A DNA stretch of 64,000 nt from Pagrus major (Eukaryota > Chordata > Actinopteri > Spariformes > Sparidae), in contig NC_133224.1 in the NCBI RefSeq assembly GCF_040436345.1, positions 9,106,741 to 9,170,740 of the forward strand, given 5' to 3'. The notes under the pieces were generated by a model, which was not told the origin of the DNA, did no database searches, and worked only from the letters and a program-made list of their open reading frames with translations. Position 1 is the stretch's first letter; the number at the start of each line of letters is the position of its first letter. Positions 35,701 through 47,213 of the stretch are shown in pieces. The translations under genes were made by a program, and so were the position numbers.

Positions 35701-38700
35701 GACATGTTGCTCCAGAGCCTGATGAACACCTGGGACAAGGAGATTAAAGGAGCAATATGTAAGAATTTGCCACATGTCGAATTCTAAACAATTAGAGGGC
35801 AGCACATCGCTGGAGTAGCTGCTAACTGCTGCTAACTGTAACATCCGTGAGCTAGTACAAGTAGTTAGTGCTGCAGCTAGCGGCCCGGACTGGAAGCTCG
35901 GAGCTTGGTTGCTTTCAACTAAAATCTTACATATTGCACCTAATTAATTTAAATAGTAGCCCAAATGTTTAGGAAAACCCCTTGTTGATCTAATCTTCAA
36001 GCTAGTGTTAGCATTTAGCTCGAAGCACAAACTGTTCTGAAAGCTAACTTTAGCTCTTTATGCGTTAATAAATGTTTTGACTGATCAGCTTTTCCTTTCA
36101 GGGAGTTGTATGAGAAGGGTATGGCACAAGAGCCAGGAGGTGATTAGCCTAGCTTTGCCTAAGCCAAGGTTACAAGCTAACCTGGCCCCTCAGGACCTCT
36201 TAAACTCACTAATTAACATGTTTGTTTAACCAATGCAGAAACAGAAATGTAAAAAACAAAAAACAAAACACAATTTGTGATTTTACGTAGCGTCCTGCAT
36301 CATTGTTAGCATGCTAAAGCAAGCTGCCGTCCTCTTGCAAAATGTTCACACCTTTCCTGTGGTAGCGGGTGCCGAGGATGCTGGGTACGTCGAGGTTGTG
36401 GGGCAGCAGGAAGAGTGCAGCCAGAAGCTCCTCCACTCCCATCATGGCCTGCAGGAGATGCTGCAGGTACATGTCTGCCACTTTGGGAGACTCTGTGCCA
36501 GTGATGCCATCATGGTGCTGCACCTAAAAAAAAAAACAGCATATAACATATTTTAATATAAATTAAATTGGCTTAAGAGTAATGAATGAAAAACACATTC
36601 TTTTCTAATTTTTATCACATATTTGACCAAGAACTTTGATTATTTGCATTTCTTCCTGTTAAAGTGGCCAAATATTTTGACATATTACCTCTGAGACAGC
36701 CCAGCGAAGTGCCCTCAGTTTATCCAGGGCCCAGTCTTTAGCTACAGGTCCGTCAGGGAAGCTGATTCTGTAACGGGTGAAGAGAGTCTCCGCTGCATGC
36801 AGCTGGGCACTGGCCCGTCGTGCCACTCCTTTCAGAACATTTCTGGAGGCGTAAAACCCCGTCCACGCCTGGTGGGGCTCTAGGAAATTACATCAACAAG
36901 AAAATTTGCCTCATTTGTTTCCTTTGCTGTGAAGCAGCCGGTGATTGTTTTAGGATGCAGATTCTCACCGGTGGAATAGGGAAGAAAATCTTCACTTCCA
37001 CGCTGCTCCCAGACAAGATCTGATTGGTGGACGGCTTGGAAGTATTCACCAAGAGTGGCGTACTGGACCGTCACCCCGAACTCTTTGCTGTTCTGGTTGA
37101 TGTACTTCATTAGAGGATCCATGTTGTTGAACTGGACAGATGAGTTGTAGAACTGCTTGTCACAGCCCTGAAACACAAAGATGGCGCACTGGATGTCTGT
37201 TACATGTTCACCTAGTAGTTCTTTTCAGCCATAAAGCAACACTTTACTTGGCTTTGACATTAAATAAAAGGATCACAAGTCTCTATTTACTCACCCACGG
37301 CCACAGCACATGATTCGTCCTAAACCACGCAGCCCTCTGCTTGATGTTCTCCACCATAGTCTTGGCGTAGGAGTGTACCGTCTCCTTGGTGACAGGGACG
37401 CTCATGTTGGGGTAAGCTCCGTCTTTAGGGGGATCGGGGAACAAGGCAACTCCATTCCAATAGAAACCAGAGCTGAGACGTAAGAACATGTTTGATTTTA
37501 ATGAATGATTTTTAAAATTTAATTTGATTTTTACCAGCTTTCTTAATACATTACGAGTCATTTTCAGTAGACGCCGATCCATTGTAGAAGTAGGAGAGTA
37601 TAAATATGGACCTACCTGTTGGAGAATGGCAGGTATGATGGGGTGCAATAACTAAACTGGTCCATAACGTGAGTGAAGATCTGCTGCTTCTCTTTTAGAG
37701 AGGGAGAACCTCTCCACACAAACTGTAGTTTCTGTAAGATAAACAACATGCAGTGACTTCTGGTGCCATTTTAAGGTCGGGTTTTCAGGCTGTCAGCGTG
37801 ACATGTCCTGACCTCCTTCTTTTACATCTTTTTGTACAATGATTTGATTTTTTCTCCCTACCTTGTTTTTCTGCATGGCGTCTTTGAGGTCGTAGTCGAT
37901 GCGGGAGATGAGGTGGGCGTTGAACCCGGCCAGGGCGAAGAGGACAGGCGTGGTGGCCGAGGCTCCAAATGGATCCACGTGCCAGGAAAACTGGGGACGC
38001 ACCCCAAATGTCTCGTAGAGGAAACCGTGTCCCTCTGAAACAGCACAGAGACACACAGACAAGTCCTACTTACTGTTTCTTCCTCTGTCATCTACTGGGA
38101 AGGAAATGTGTTGTACTACCTGTCATCTGTAATATCTCATCGTCTAGATCGGTCACAGCCTCGTCGTGCATCACTTGGCCCCCGATGATGAACTCAAGCC
38201 GACCTTCTTTTACCAGCTGTCGTACCTGGAGAGCATTTAGCGTATTTAAAGCGTCACGGCAACAGTTTTACACATGTGGATCAGTTTATCAAGCCTGTCT
38301 TGCATCACATGTCTATACTTGTCTCTTCTGAGAGTCTGTGGCCACGGTATCCCACCACAGTCGAAAGAACTCCTGCTCCACAGCGATGAACCGGCGGTCT
38401 TCAGCCTTTGACAGCTCCTCAGTCACACTGGTGTACACATTGGCTGCATAGGCGTGCATGCTCTCCTGATGGGGAAATACACACTCATTTACATTATGTT
38501 ACATGAAAAACACACACATTCGTCCACACAAACTGCTAAATAGCATGCAGTACAAGATACGCTTGCCAGGTTTAACACCTAATCCAGAATATGGGGACAG
38601 AAACCTACCTGGATAGTGTACACCCAGCCAACATCCATGTGACTGTGAGGGATTACAAATGTCTGAATGGGCTTGTTTGCTGCTGTCACTCCATAAGAGC

Positions 38701-38743
38701 GACAGCAGCACAAAAAAAGCACAGAAACGGCTAAAAAAGTCAT
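32771..38743 (-). CDS. man2b2: man2b2: lysosomal/epididymis-type alpha-mannosidase 2B2
   Basis: A glycoside hydrolase family 38 enzyme that trims alpha-mannose from N-glycan fragments in lysosomes. Nineteen minus-strand exons: 38743-38609, 38465-38319, 38225-38120, 38034-37862, 37731-37616, 37472-37295, 37167-36969, 36879-36689, 36523-36352, 35729-35593, 35272-34995, 34714-34523, 34448-34205, 34116-34006, 33921-33729, 33575-33429, 33313-33201, 33073-32956, 32868-32771. They join with GT-AG borders and exact phase to 1015 residues (human about 1009). A signal peptide spans roughly residues 1-22. Zinc ligands are H35 and D37 in HSHMDVGW and H419 in QHHDGITGT. The nucleophile is D150 in [18 protein letters not shown] and HVLWPWGCDKQF mark MAN2B2 rather than MAN2B1. 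An in-frame ATG 11 codons upstream (38776) would bury the signal peptide, so I chose 38743. The gene shares a promoter with smim20. Confidence 0.96.
35335..35568. mobile_element. MITE copy in man2b2 intron 10
   Basis: It contains CTGCTAACTGTAGCTGG, GGGAAGTGTTTACACCGCTAGC, GGGCTAGCTGGTTAGCATCC, and ends AATTCTGACATACTGCTCCTTTAA. This is the 18309 family, with a diverged left end. Confidence 0.6.
35747..35947. mobile_element. Shorter MITE copy in man2b2 intron 9
   Basis: It starts ATTAAAGGAGCAATATGTAAG and ends AATCTTACATATTGCACCTAA, about 200 bp with long inverted ends. Internal blocks GAGGGCAGCACATCGCTGG and CTGCTAACTGCTGCTAACTG match the 18309 copy, with the central part deleted. Confidence 0.65.
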
Positions 38744-38974
38744 CTTTTGAGCCTGAGATAGAAGAGAAGCGCTCATAACTTCTCACATCTCCACCCAGAC
38801 TTCCTTGTTATTGTTGTGCTGCAGCACGTGACTCTGACGACGCCAGTCACTACGGAAGCCGAGAAGAAACAAACTCGCTCGACGCCGCGTTTGTTGACCC
38901 TTACACCGGAAGTGCTTATTGTAAACACTGTGTGCATTTGGAGGTGAGAGTGTTGGATCCCATGAGACCGAAAA
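38744..38974. promoter_or_regulatory. Bidirectional man2b2/smim20 promoter
   Basis: Only 231 bp separate the two divergent start codons. The segment is CpG-rich relative to its surroundings, and no TATA box is seen. It contains CACGTGAC (38825-38832), an E-box matching 8 of 10 bases of the CLEAR element GTCACGTGAC bound by TFEB at lysosomal genes. It also contains ACCGGAAGTG (38905-38914), an ETS/GABP-type site typical of nuclear genes for mitochondrial proteins. These would suit a lysosomal and a mitochondrial gene respectively; binding is inferred. Confidence 0.7.
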
Positions 38975-40457
38975 ATGTCCAAAAATGCGAGAATAGCGTT
39001 AATATTTGGAGGTTTTGTGACGGCTGTTGCCGCTGCGTTGTACCCCATATTTGTCTACCCGCTCACACATAGAAACGAGTACAGTAAGTGTCAGCTTTCA
39101 TAACAATTCAGTTACAATATTAGTTTACAGCGGCTGCCTTAATGTCGTTTAATATTTTGCTCTGTTGCCTTAAGCATTGTGCTAATTATTTCCAGTCATA
39201 TTCAATCTAAATGTTGCTGTATTTGTCTAAACATAAGCTAAAGTTAAGCTAGTAGTCGTTTTAGCTAGCTAGCTGTTAGCTGGCTAATAGTTTTTTGAGC
39301 ATTACAACTATTTTACATCTATTTGAAGTCTTTTCACGATAATTTAACTGAGTGAACTTGTGGCTTTATGTTCACAAAAACATTGAACAAAAGCCCTTCA
39401 TAATGTAATGTATGTGTGTGTTTTTATTATGCTCATATATGCCTGAATGTAGCAGATATTTACCTGTTTGACGTGAGCTAACTAGCTAAAAGTGGTTCAA
39501 TTGTGCACCTAGACTTGCAAGAAAGCAGTAGGAGTTGCTAACTGAACACCCAGAGCTTTTTCTTTTCCACATTTCCCCAAACTATAAACATGTAATCAAT
39601 GCAGCTAAGACCGACTAATGTCAGGAAAATCCATTTAAATAGTTGTGGTTTGACTGTATATGTTGTGCAGCCGCTCTGCTCACTGTAAAGTCTGGAGCCA
39701 GTTGTGGCCAGCACACATGGAAGGTTGAAGTCAGGACACATGATGTTAGTTGATTGTGCAAAGCAATCCTCCAAGAACAGATGAGCTGCAATGTGACATT
39801 GATTTTGATTACTTTTTTCTGAATATATACTGCACTCTGCTCTCTTTGCTAGGAGAAGTCCAAAAGATGAACCGGACAGGAATCAAGCAGGCGGATATTC
39901 AACCCGTGGGTAAGAGCACACTCCTAGTAGATTTATGTACAGTGTTTCAGTCCACACAGCAGGTATATTATGCCTTGTGAAGGCTGGGTAGATTGAATAA
40001 TTTCTATGACATTTTTGCAATTAGGCAAAATTTGTTGAACTTTCTTAACTGGGATATTAATGTCATTTTCAAAGACTTCTCACATATGTTGTTTGTTGTA
40101 CTCACCAGATGTATGTGGTTTACAGTATCAGGGCAATATTGAGAGTCATTCTCTCTACATCCCAACCAAAACATCGGTCAGCAGATATTATTGGCCGATA
40201 TTGGCTCATCACAGATGTATCTTATCAGCATATATGCTGTACGCTGTGCGCCAATATTTCCAGAGATTATAATGCTTGGAGCTCTAATTCCCTCCAAATC
40301 TAAAAAAATAATGTGCTGTATAATGAGCCACACTTAGTGACAGAAGCCACTCTATAAAGTGTAATTCACTGCCTTAATAGTGATTCAGCATACATCATTT
40401 TTTTTGTCTATAGGTGTGAAGGTATGGTCCGATCCGTTCAAGCCTTCAGGCAAATGA
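38975..40457 (+). CDS. smim20: smim20: MITRAC7, cytochrome oxidase assembly; phoenixin precursor
   Basis: A single-pass inner-membrane protein that stabilises newly made COX1 during complex IV assembly. In mammals its C terminus is also the source of the peptide phoenixin. Exons are 38975-39083, 39853-39909 and 40414-40457; GT-AG borders and phases give 69 residues (human 67). Residues 1-7 are short and basic. Residues 8-26 (ALIFGGFVTAV through YPIF) form the membrane span. The C-terminal tail contains NRTGIKQADIQPVGVKVWSDPF, in two parts IKQADIQPV and GVKVWSDPF, diagnostic for SMIM20. The protein ends KPSGK where the human one ends GRK, so the amidation signal after DPF is missing. An upstream ATG at 38962 is out of frame. 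Intron 2 holds a repeat. Confidence 0.93.
40140..40275. repeat. Dispersed repeat in smim20 intron 2 (TTATTGGCCGATATTGGC type)
   Basis: AACATCGGTCAGCAGATATT, ATTGGCCGATATTGGCTCAT and ATGTATCTTATCAGCATATA form a short unit that I recognise as recurring in fish genomes. It is probably a non-autonomous DNA element. No second copy was found in this window, so the call rests on recognition. Confidence 0.4.
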
Positions 40458-40603
40458 TGACCAGTGACGGCCAACCCTTCACCAATTCCCGACACTGATG
40501 CTGTTCAAGACTTTAAACAGAGAATGCCTTTGTATGAGTGCTTGGTGTGTGTGTGAGTGAATGCTTTCCAGAATGTGTGTTTTTTTGGTTGTTAAATGGT
40601 ATA

Positions 40604-40609
40604 AATAAA
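40604..40609 (+). terminator. AATAAA polyadenylation signal, smim20
   Basis: The first AATAAA after the smim20 stop, about 150 bases downstream, inside TATAAATAAAATTTAAAGC. A GT-rich element (GTGATTTGTTGGTAAC) follows within about 40 bases. Confidence 0.7.
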
Positions 40610-40810
40610 ATTTAAAGCTCTTATAACTTAAACCTGATTCTGTAAGTGATTTGTTGGTAACATTCAACAGTCTCATCTTTATTTACTTTCACTGACACTG
40701 CTTATGTTTTAGTTCCAGTTTTATAAAATAATAATAACCCTGATACAAAGTGTGATGGACTTTCTACCACAGTCCATATTTCAGATGATCTGCTCTTTGT
40801 CCTCTTTTGT

Positions 40811-40825
40811 CCACAAGGGGGCGCC
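40811..40825 (+). promoter_or_regulatory. Strong CTCF-like motif, plus orientation
   Basis: CCACAAGGGGGCGCC matches the vertebrate CTCF core (CCACNAGGGGGCGC) essentially perfectly. It lies 350 bases past the smim20 stop, at the edge of the gene desert. It points away from the minus-strand candidate at 28869-28885. Confidence 0.6.
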
Positions 40826-43800
40826 GCATACCTGTCTGTTGACACAAAAGGCACTGGCCTGCAATGTTTTGTTTGTGAGATATTTTGGAAAAACTTCTGT
40901 ATTTCCAAAAGCCTTGCTCTGGTATGTGGCCTGTAGGAAATTATAATAAAATACAGTGGTTTGTTTAGCCATCCTATTCATAAGAATCTCTTTTGACATT
41001 TTATTTTGATTTAGTCGGTATGGCAGTTATAAAAACGGTTCAGCAGATGAGGGACAATGTCCAGTAATGTGTGGTATCATCTTCCAAAATGGAAATAGTG
41101 GAGACAGAGTTATTCCAGGACACATCACTCCGTATTATCATTTCCCTGTCAGAGACACTGGGTTGAATTGTTGTTCGGCTGTTTAAATGGCATGTGACTG
41201 GAGCTGTGTTTTGCCCATCGGCTGAAAGGACGGGGCAGAGCTCCGTGGCCGTCTTGTTCAAAATCCTCCTCGATGTGATCCAGACTCCCTTTACGAGGCC
41301 GTGGGTGCCGTAAAAGCAGGGGGTTCCAAAACTACAGTTTTTTCCCTGTACTTTTGTGGTTTCCTGACATTGACCAGCATCCCCTTTCAGAGTTTGGTCC
41401 ATCAAAGTCCTCTTGGAGGAAAGATAGATTAAGAAAGAACTAAAGCATGTGTTTATGGTCCTTCAGAGATGGTGCATTTTTAAAGCTGCCCTTAAATCTT
41501 TCACAGTCCTCCATGTAGCCTGTACTTTCGGACTTTTAGGACCGTCCGCGAGGCCTGCTGCCAGCAAAACCGACTGCTCGGGCCAGCAGCGGCCACTCTC
41601 CTTCTCAACCCCCCAATCAACAAGCCCCATTGTTTATGAGAGGTTGTTATTGTTGGGCTGCATTCAGAAACAAGAGAAAACTCAAGAGCCCGGCTGCGCA
41701 GAGGCATCCAAAGTAAAGAGAGCAAGGGGTGAGGGGGTGGTTGAGGAAAAACGAAAAGCAGAAATTCCTCTCATTCCCCGCTGGTGTTTTCCAGATTCCT
41801 CAAGCGACAGCTTCTCGGCCGTGCGAGTGAAGTAAGCAACCAGAGGGGAAATTGAAGAGAACGGCGAGAGGAAGAGAACCACATTCTTGAGGGGACGCGT
41901 CACCTACACACAGAATAGAAAGACACTCAATCTCTGTTACTTTGCCTGGCAGAGTATGTAACAGGTTGTGCAGCACGGCCTTCGGCTTTTTAGTCGTGCC
42001 TCGCCATGAATCACCGTGTTTGGATCACTGTGACACTGACAATTCACTTCAAACACAAACTCTTCCTCAAGTCCGCCTTTTCAAAAGTCTGCACCGGGCT
42101 TTTGTACTTCTGCGTTGTCAAGTCCTCTTGTCCCATTCAGCTGATTATATAGATACACACCCATAACTATAAAACATTCAACAGGGTCACAGCCTAACAT
42201 GAACTCAACATTGTCACCCCGGCAGCACTTTTACTATCCCGCCATTAACCCATCACACAAATCTCTCCCAGCTATTGAGGCTGTTTCGGGAGAGCGGTGG
42301 CACATCGTTGATCTGAGCTATTTGTTTGTAAGGCGTGTGTGTGTCGGAGAGTAGCAGATAATTGGCCAAGGTTTCTAACTAATTGCCATGGGAACAAGGG
42401 TTGACAGACAGGTCACGGGGTTGGAGAAACAGCAGAGAGTGTCGGGAAGGGGTGGGATGTGAAATACGAGCAGAGCAAACGCCTCTCATGCTCGTACTAT
42501 GTCAAGTGCGGTAAACAGAAACAGAAAATAACAAGTGAACAAAGGCAAGCACTTTGGAGGGCTCTTGATGACACTGTAATTGAAGACAGAGACCTGGCAC
42601 TCGTTTCTGTTTGAAGAAGTGTTACACTTTAGGAGAATTTCTTGTTCTTTTTTATGCTTATTTGCGCTTGTATAATAAATAAGGTACATGCTTAACGGGT
42701 GATATTCCCACTTTAATCCTTCTAATGAAGTTTTATTTTTTAGTTTATGGACAGATCGACCTCTTCAAGGTGGCCGAGTGTATGGCACGGATTACTCAAA
42801 GCAATGAAAGTCAACATAAACTTAAAATACAGTTCATAGAGAGGTCATCCGTATCTAAAAGAGGACTCCAACATCAGTGTGTTCATATTATAAGAACCAG
42901 CAAACCATACAAAATAAAATACATACAGATGTTGGCAATCAGATCATGCAATACGTCTGCACAAGAAAACAGATGTGCAAAGGAAGAGCAAAGGTTTAAT
43001 TTAAATAAATATATGCTTGAAACATTACAACAAGACAAACAAATCAGAGATGTCGTCTTTTTTTTTAACACAGTTCTTCTTCCAGGTGCCTACGTTACCC
43101 ACACTGCAACTCGACTCGATTCTCTGGTCTGCGCCTTAGATCTATACAGAACTAGGGGATGCAAATTCATAATAAAAAGCCTCATCAGTGACCGTGTTTG
43201 CAGTTTGAGGTGTCCTGTCAGCAGGTTTACAGACTTTTCTTTTATAATTGCAGTCTATGGGGGAAATGCTTTCCCGGCCTCAGAGGAATTTTTCGCTGCA
43301 ATACCACGTGTGGCCACTGGGCAAAATTGTCGTATCCAGGTCTATGTTTACACTCACAGTCTGTACAGATGTAGCCTGAAGCCGCTAGCATCAGGCTAGA
43401 TCAGGAGCCGCTACAGGGGCCTGTTGAGCTAACTTCTTGCTAATAGCACACCTGCAGATTCTTCTTCTTTCTAACGTCCCATCTTGTCGTCTTCAGCCCT
43501 AACTGACGCCGACTCAGGTGACATCACTTGAGGCAATTGATCAGATTTTGCACAGCTCCCCCTAGAGCCACAAAATCCTTTCTTCAACTTTTTTAACATA
43601 TGCAGTTGTACTCCTCATTGTCCCCAACAGACTCTGACCCAATTTCTTTGGAATACATATGTAGCTTAACAGGATATGTATAACGCCAGTGTCCATATTC
43701 TGTATATTTACAGTAGATTACGTGCATAACACTGAGGCAATGGCTTCGTTTCACCAAAGATGTTTCCAGCAATGAAAAAACAAAGAATATCACAGATTAT

Positions 43801-44679
43801 GACTAAAAAGCAAATCTGCGGACAAGCACGCTGTTGCAAACACACACACAGGGTTTTATCCCACAAAACAAGCAAGAGTCTACATTTCACATCTCAAATA
43901 CACTGCTTAGCCTTGTAAAACAATGTACCGGAGTGCTGTCCACATTCTTGGGTCAGCAGGCGCACGGCTGTGGAAACAGATAGTATAATTCTGAAGCAAT
44001 GTCTAGGAAAAAAGGCACCGGCCAGGCTCGCAGCAGGCAGGCGAGGCAAACTGCCCCAGTGACGGTGTGGTCTGGAGCGAACTAGAGTTACATTTTGCAT
44101 GAGTGCGTGTGAGTGTGTGCGCATGTGTCATTCAGGAAAGAAAACGAAGAAGTTCAGCTGAGAAGAATCCAGTATCCCCAGGAGACTAAACTGTGGTTGT
44201 GGAACTTACTGGAACTCCAAACATCGTGTGTGTGCTTTTGTATTATGTTCATATTTGCCCAAAGCAAGACCACAAATAGATAATTATGGTTTGTTTTAGG
44301 TTGCATCTCTGTTGCCCAGTCGTGAAGGCATTGCAGTTCATAGCTGCGGTGTGTCAGTTCTAATGGTAAAGGGCAAGATGATGCAATGACGGTTTGTCGG
44401 TTCCCTCCTTCTTGTTTGTTGGTGTTTTTTTAGACTCTTACCGGAACTTTTAGTTGCAAACAGTCTGTATAGCTGTTTGGCCACCCAGAGATGCACGTGT
44501 GAAAACATGTTGTGAGGCTTTTCCCCTCTTAAGTCTGTTTTTAGCTGAGCTCATTATAAACACTCATCTAGTAATTAAGAGTTAGCATTCTTAACATTGT
44601 AATTTTCACAATATTTAGATTGTAATTAGCAGAATTCTTGTTTTTTGAGCTTCCTTGCTGCTCTAAGTTAGCATGGTAA

Positions 44680-45540
44680 CGTGTTTTTAGCCGTGCTTGA
44701 AACACTGCAAGGCACGGCTCTAAAGGGTGGCAGTGTTGGTCGGCCCATCCCTTCGGTCCAGACTGAAATATCTCAAAAACCGTAGAATGGATTGCCCACA
44801 AAATTTACAAGGGCCAGGACTGCCCCCTAAAAGTAAATGATTTGGGTGACATTCATGCTCCCCAGAGGATGAATCCTATTGCCATTGTTGAGACTTTCCC
44901 CTGAACATTTCCAGCGGCACAACGTTTTCACGTTATTCAGAATATCTCAACATCGACCAGGTATGTGGCACAAAATCCTCTACAGACAGTCATGGTCCCC
45001 AGATGATGTATCCTAATGACTTTGGTGATCCCTCTGCCTTTTCTCTTGTGCAACCATGATCTTACAATTATTGGTTGGATTGCCCACAAAGTTTACTAGA
45101 GCTATGGCTGTCCTTTAGTTGGTGTTTCAAGTGGCATTCATGCTCCCTGGAGGATGAATCCTATTGAACTTGGTGAGACCTTTCCACTAATATTATCAAT
45201 AGTTCAAAGTTTACCCATATCATTCAAAATATCTCAATATCTACCAGGTATGTGGCTCAATATCCTCTACAGGCAGTCATGGTTCCCAGATGATGAATCC
45301 CAGTGATTGTGGTGATCCCCTGGCCTTTTTCTCTCACACAACCATAAGTGTTTTTTGTGGTTTTTAGTGACGTATCTCAACAATTATTGGATGGATTGCC
45401 CAAAGAATTTACAACGGCTATGGCTACCCCCTAAGTTGGTGATTCAAGTGACATTCATGCTCCCCACAGGATGAACCCTACTGACTTTTGTGAGACTTTT
45501 CCCACTAACACTACCAGCAGGTCAAAGTCTTCACACATTA
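44680..45540. repeat. Tandem ~300-bp units of a dispersed teleost element
   Basis: Three imperfect units start around 44756, 45060 and 45360. Each carries TTGGATGGATTGCCCA (or a variant), ACATTCATGCTCCCCAGAGG, GATGAATCCTATTG, TGGTGAGACTTT and often ACCAGGTATGTGGC. The left edge contains GTCGGCCCATCCCTTCGGTCC, the same landmark that ends the dispersed element at 18003-19110. This is therefore the internally repetitive part of that family. Non-coding. Confidence 0.65.
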
Positions 45541-46129
45541 CGTCTGTTGCGCTTATGACCTGAACAAAACAATCACCCAATGATGGCAAAAAGGATTTCC
45601 AGCCTGTTTTTCTTCCTGTAGGAAAAGATACAATTATCTAAGTGAACAATTATGAAAAAGATCCTATAGAAACATACAAAACATGTTAAAGGAACACCAA
45701 GTGGTCTCTGTGTGCTCACGGCTAAACTCAGTGGTGCCTTGCGTCTTCACGGCTCCTCAGGCAGCCAGTGAATGTGATTAAACAACACCTCTGAATGAGG
45801 TGAGTAGGAAATTCTCAATGTGCCTCGAAGAGTGCCAAAAAGCCTGTCGCTTGGCTCACATCCACATATGGATCTGTAGAGGAAATGTTTAAGCAATTAG
45901 TTGGGGCTTAAGGTTGGAAAAAAGCTATTATTTCCTCCATGTCTTTTTTATTTCAATGGGGAGGAAAATCTTTGTTATGGACAAACCTCATCATGCAGAC
46001 CATCTTTTCCCCTTTTTAACGTGTTGTCCCATGTTCCACTGATTCTATGGAACCAAAACCACAATTACATTTAGCTCAGAGCTGTTTGATTAACCTACAA
46101 AACCACACACACGCATGCACACACGCTGC

Positions 46130-46390
46130 CTGAAGTATTATCATCACCCGTTTAAACACATGCCATTACAGCACCGCTGTCTGAGCTTGTGCGAGCCCCG
46201 GCCGTCAATCACGTTATATAGCAGGTTTCCGTTTTACAGTCCCATTATAATCTTAAAAATTTCTTATGTACTTAAATAGCAGGCCGACTGTTGATTTAGG
46301 CAGGCTTACTGACGATGAGGGCCAGAGCTGTAAGCAATCATGCTGCTCTTCCAAACCTCTCGGAAAGGCTAAGAAAAGAGGGGAGAAGAA
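46130..46390. other. Candidate conserved non-coding block
   Basis: A repeat-free segment containing GCACCGCTGTCTGAGCTTG, GGCCGTCAATCACGTTATATAG and GAGGGCCAGAGCTGTAAGC. It has mixed GC content and only short frames. Called from texture; conservation was not tested. Confidence 0.25.
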
Positions 46391-47180
46391 AGTGAGGGAG
46401 AGTGATTTATAAGGCACCTTAATACTTGACACGTTCATTCGTGAAAATAAGTCTGTGGCCTATCAAAGCCATCGCTTACATTAAAAAACCATGGAAAGCT
46501 CTTTTAAACAGCTTTTTTATACTCAGCGGCCCAGTTTTCATTCATATTTCCTGGCACGGCCCCCTCAGTCTGAGAGACTATATCAAAATAAACAGCTTAA
46601 CCCCAAGACGGTATTAAAAAATTATATTGTAGTGAACAATACAGAAGGTATGCAATTTCACAGAGCTGTTTAACAGCAGGTAACGCAATAAAGCTTGATA
46701 AAAATGTGTAATATTATGATCTAATATGACAAACTGAGGCTTGTTTTAGTTGGACTCGGCGCACCAGTGGGCTGAGTGATTCACAGTGTTGAAAATACTC
46801 ACAATACCCTGCTATTTTCATGCAGCTAGATGAACTGTATCCTGTTATTAGTGGCTTCAAACAGAGCAGATTAATTCAATAAGTCAAACCTATATCCTAT
46901 GGCGAGCAGCAGCTGTATAGAATAAAATAGTTTTAATGGATGTTGAGCATCCACGGCGGTGCGTGATGAGTCATATTTGGTGTGTATTTTCATTTTTAGT
47001 GTAAATGGCGTGTGGCTGAGCAGACATGGTGTGCCTCTGTGTTCCTCGTGGGTTTTCATTAGGGCCTTGCGGATGACAACAGAATATATGACTTGGCTCG
47101 GGACGGGAATTCTGGGAAAGTCATGGAATTTTGGACGCCTTGACGGAACACAGGCTGTCTGCTCTTGGCCCGTTCCCCAC

Positions 47181-47213
47181 CGAGGAGGAGGAGGAGGAGG
47201 AGGAGGAGGAGGA
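47181..47213. repeat. (GGA)n microsatellite
   Basis: A perfect GAG/GGA trinucleotide run of about 11 units, followed shortly by short GT and GGT runs (47225-47262) and (GGCA)n at 47321-47340. Confidence 0.9.

Noticed and set aside
38744-38776. In-frame ATG 11 codons upstream of the chosen man2b2 start
   Set aside because: It would place a polar stretch before the hydrophobic signal peptide; the later ATG gives a normal signal sequence.
42725-43399. 224-codon open frame on the plus strand
   Set aside because: It has no recognisable domain and no upstream promoter-like sequence. Its amino-acid make-up follows AT-rich DNA, and its 3' part contains repeat-like GAAGCCGCTAGCATC text. A long chance frame is more likely.
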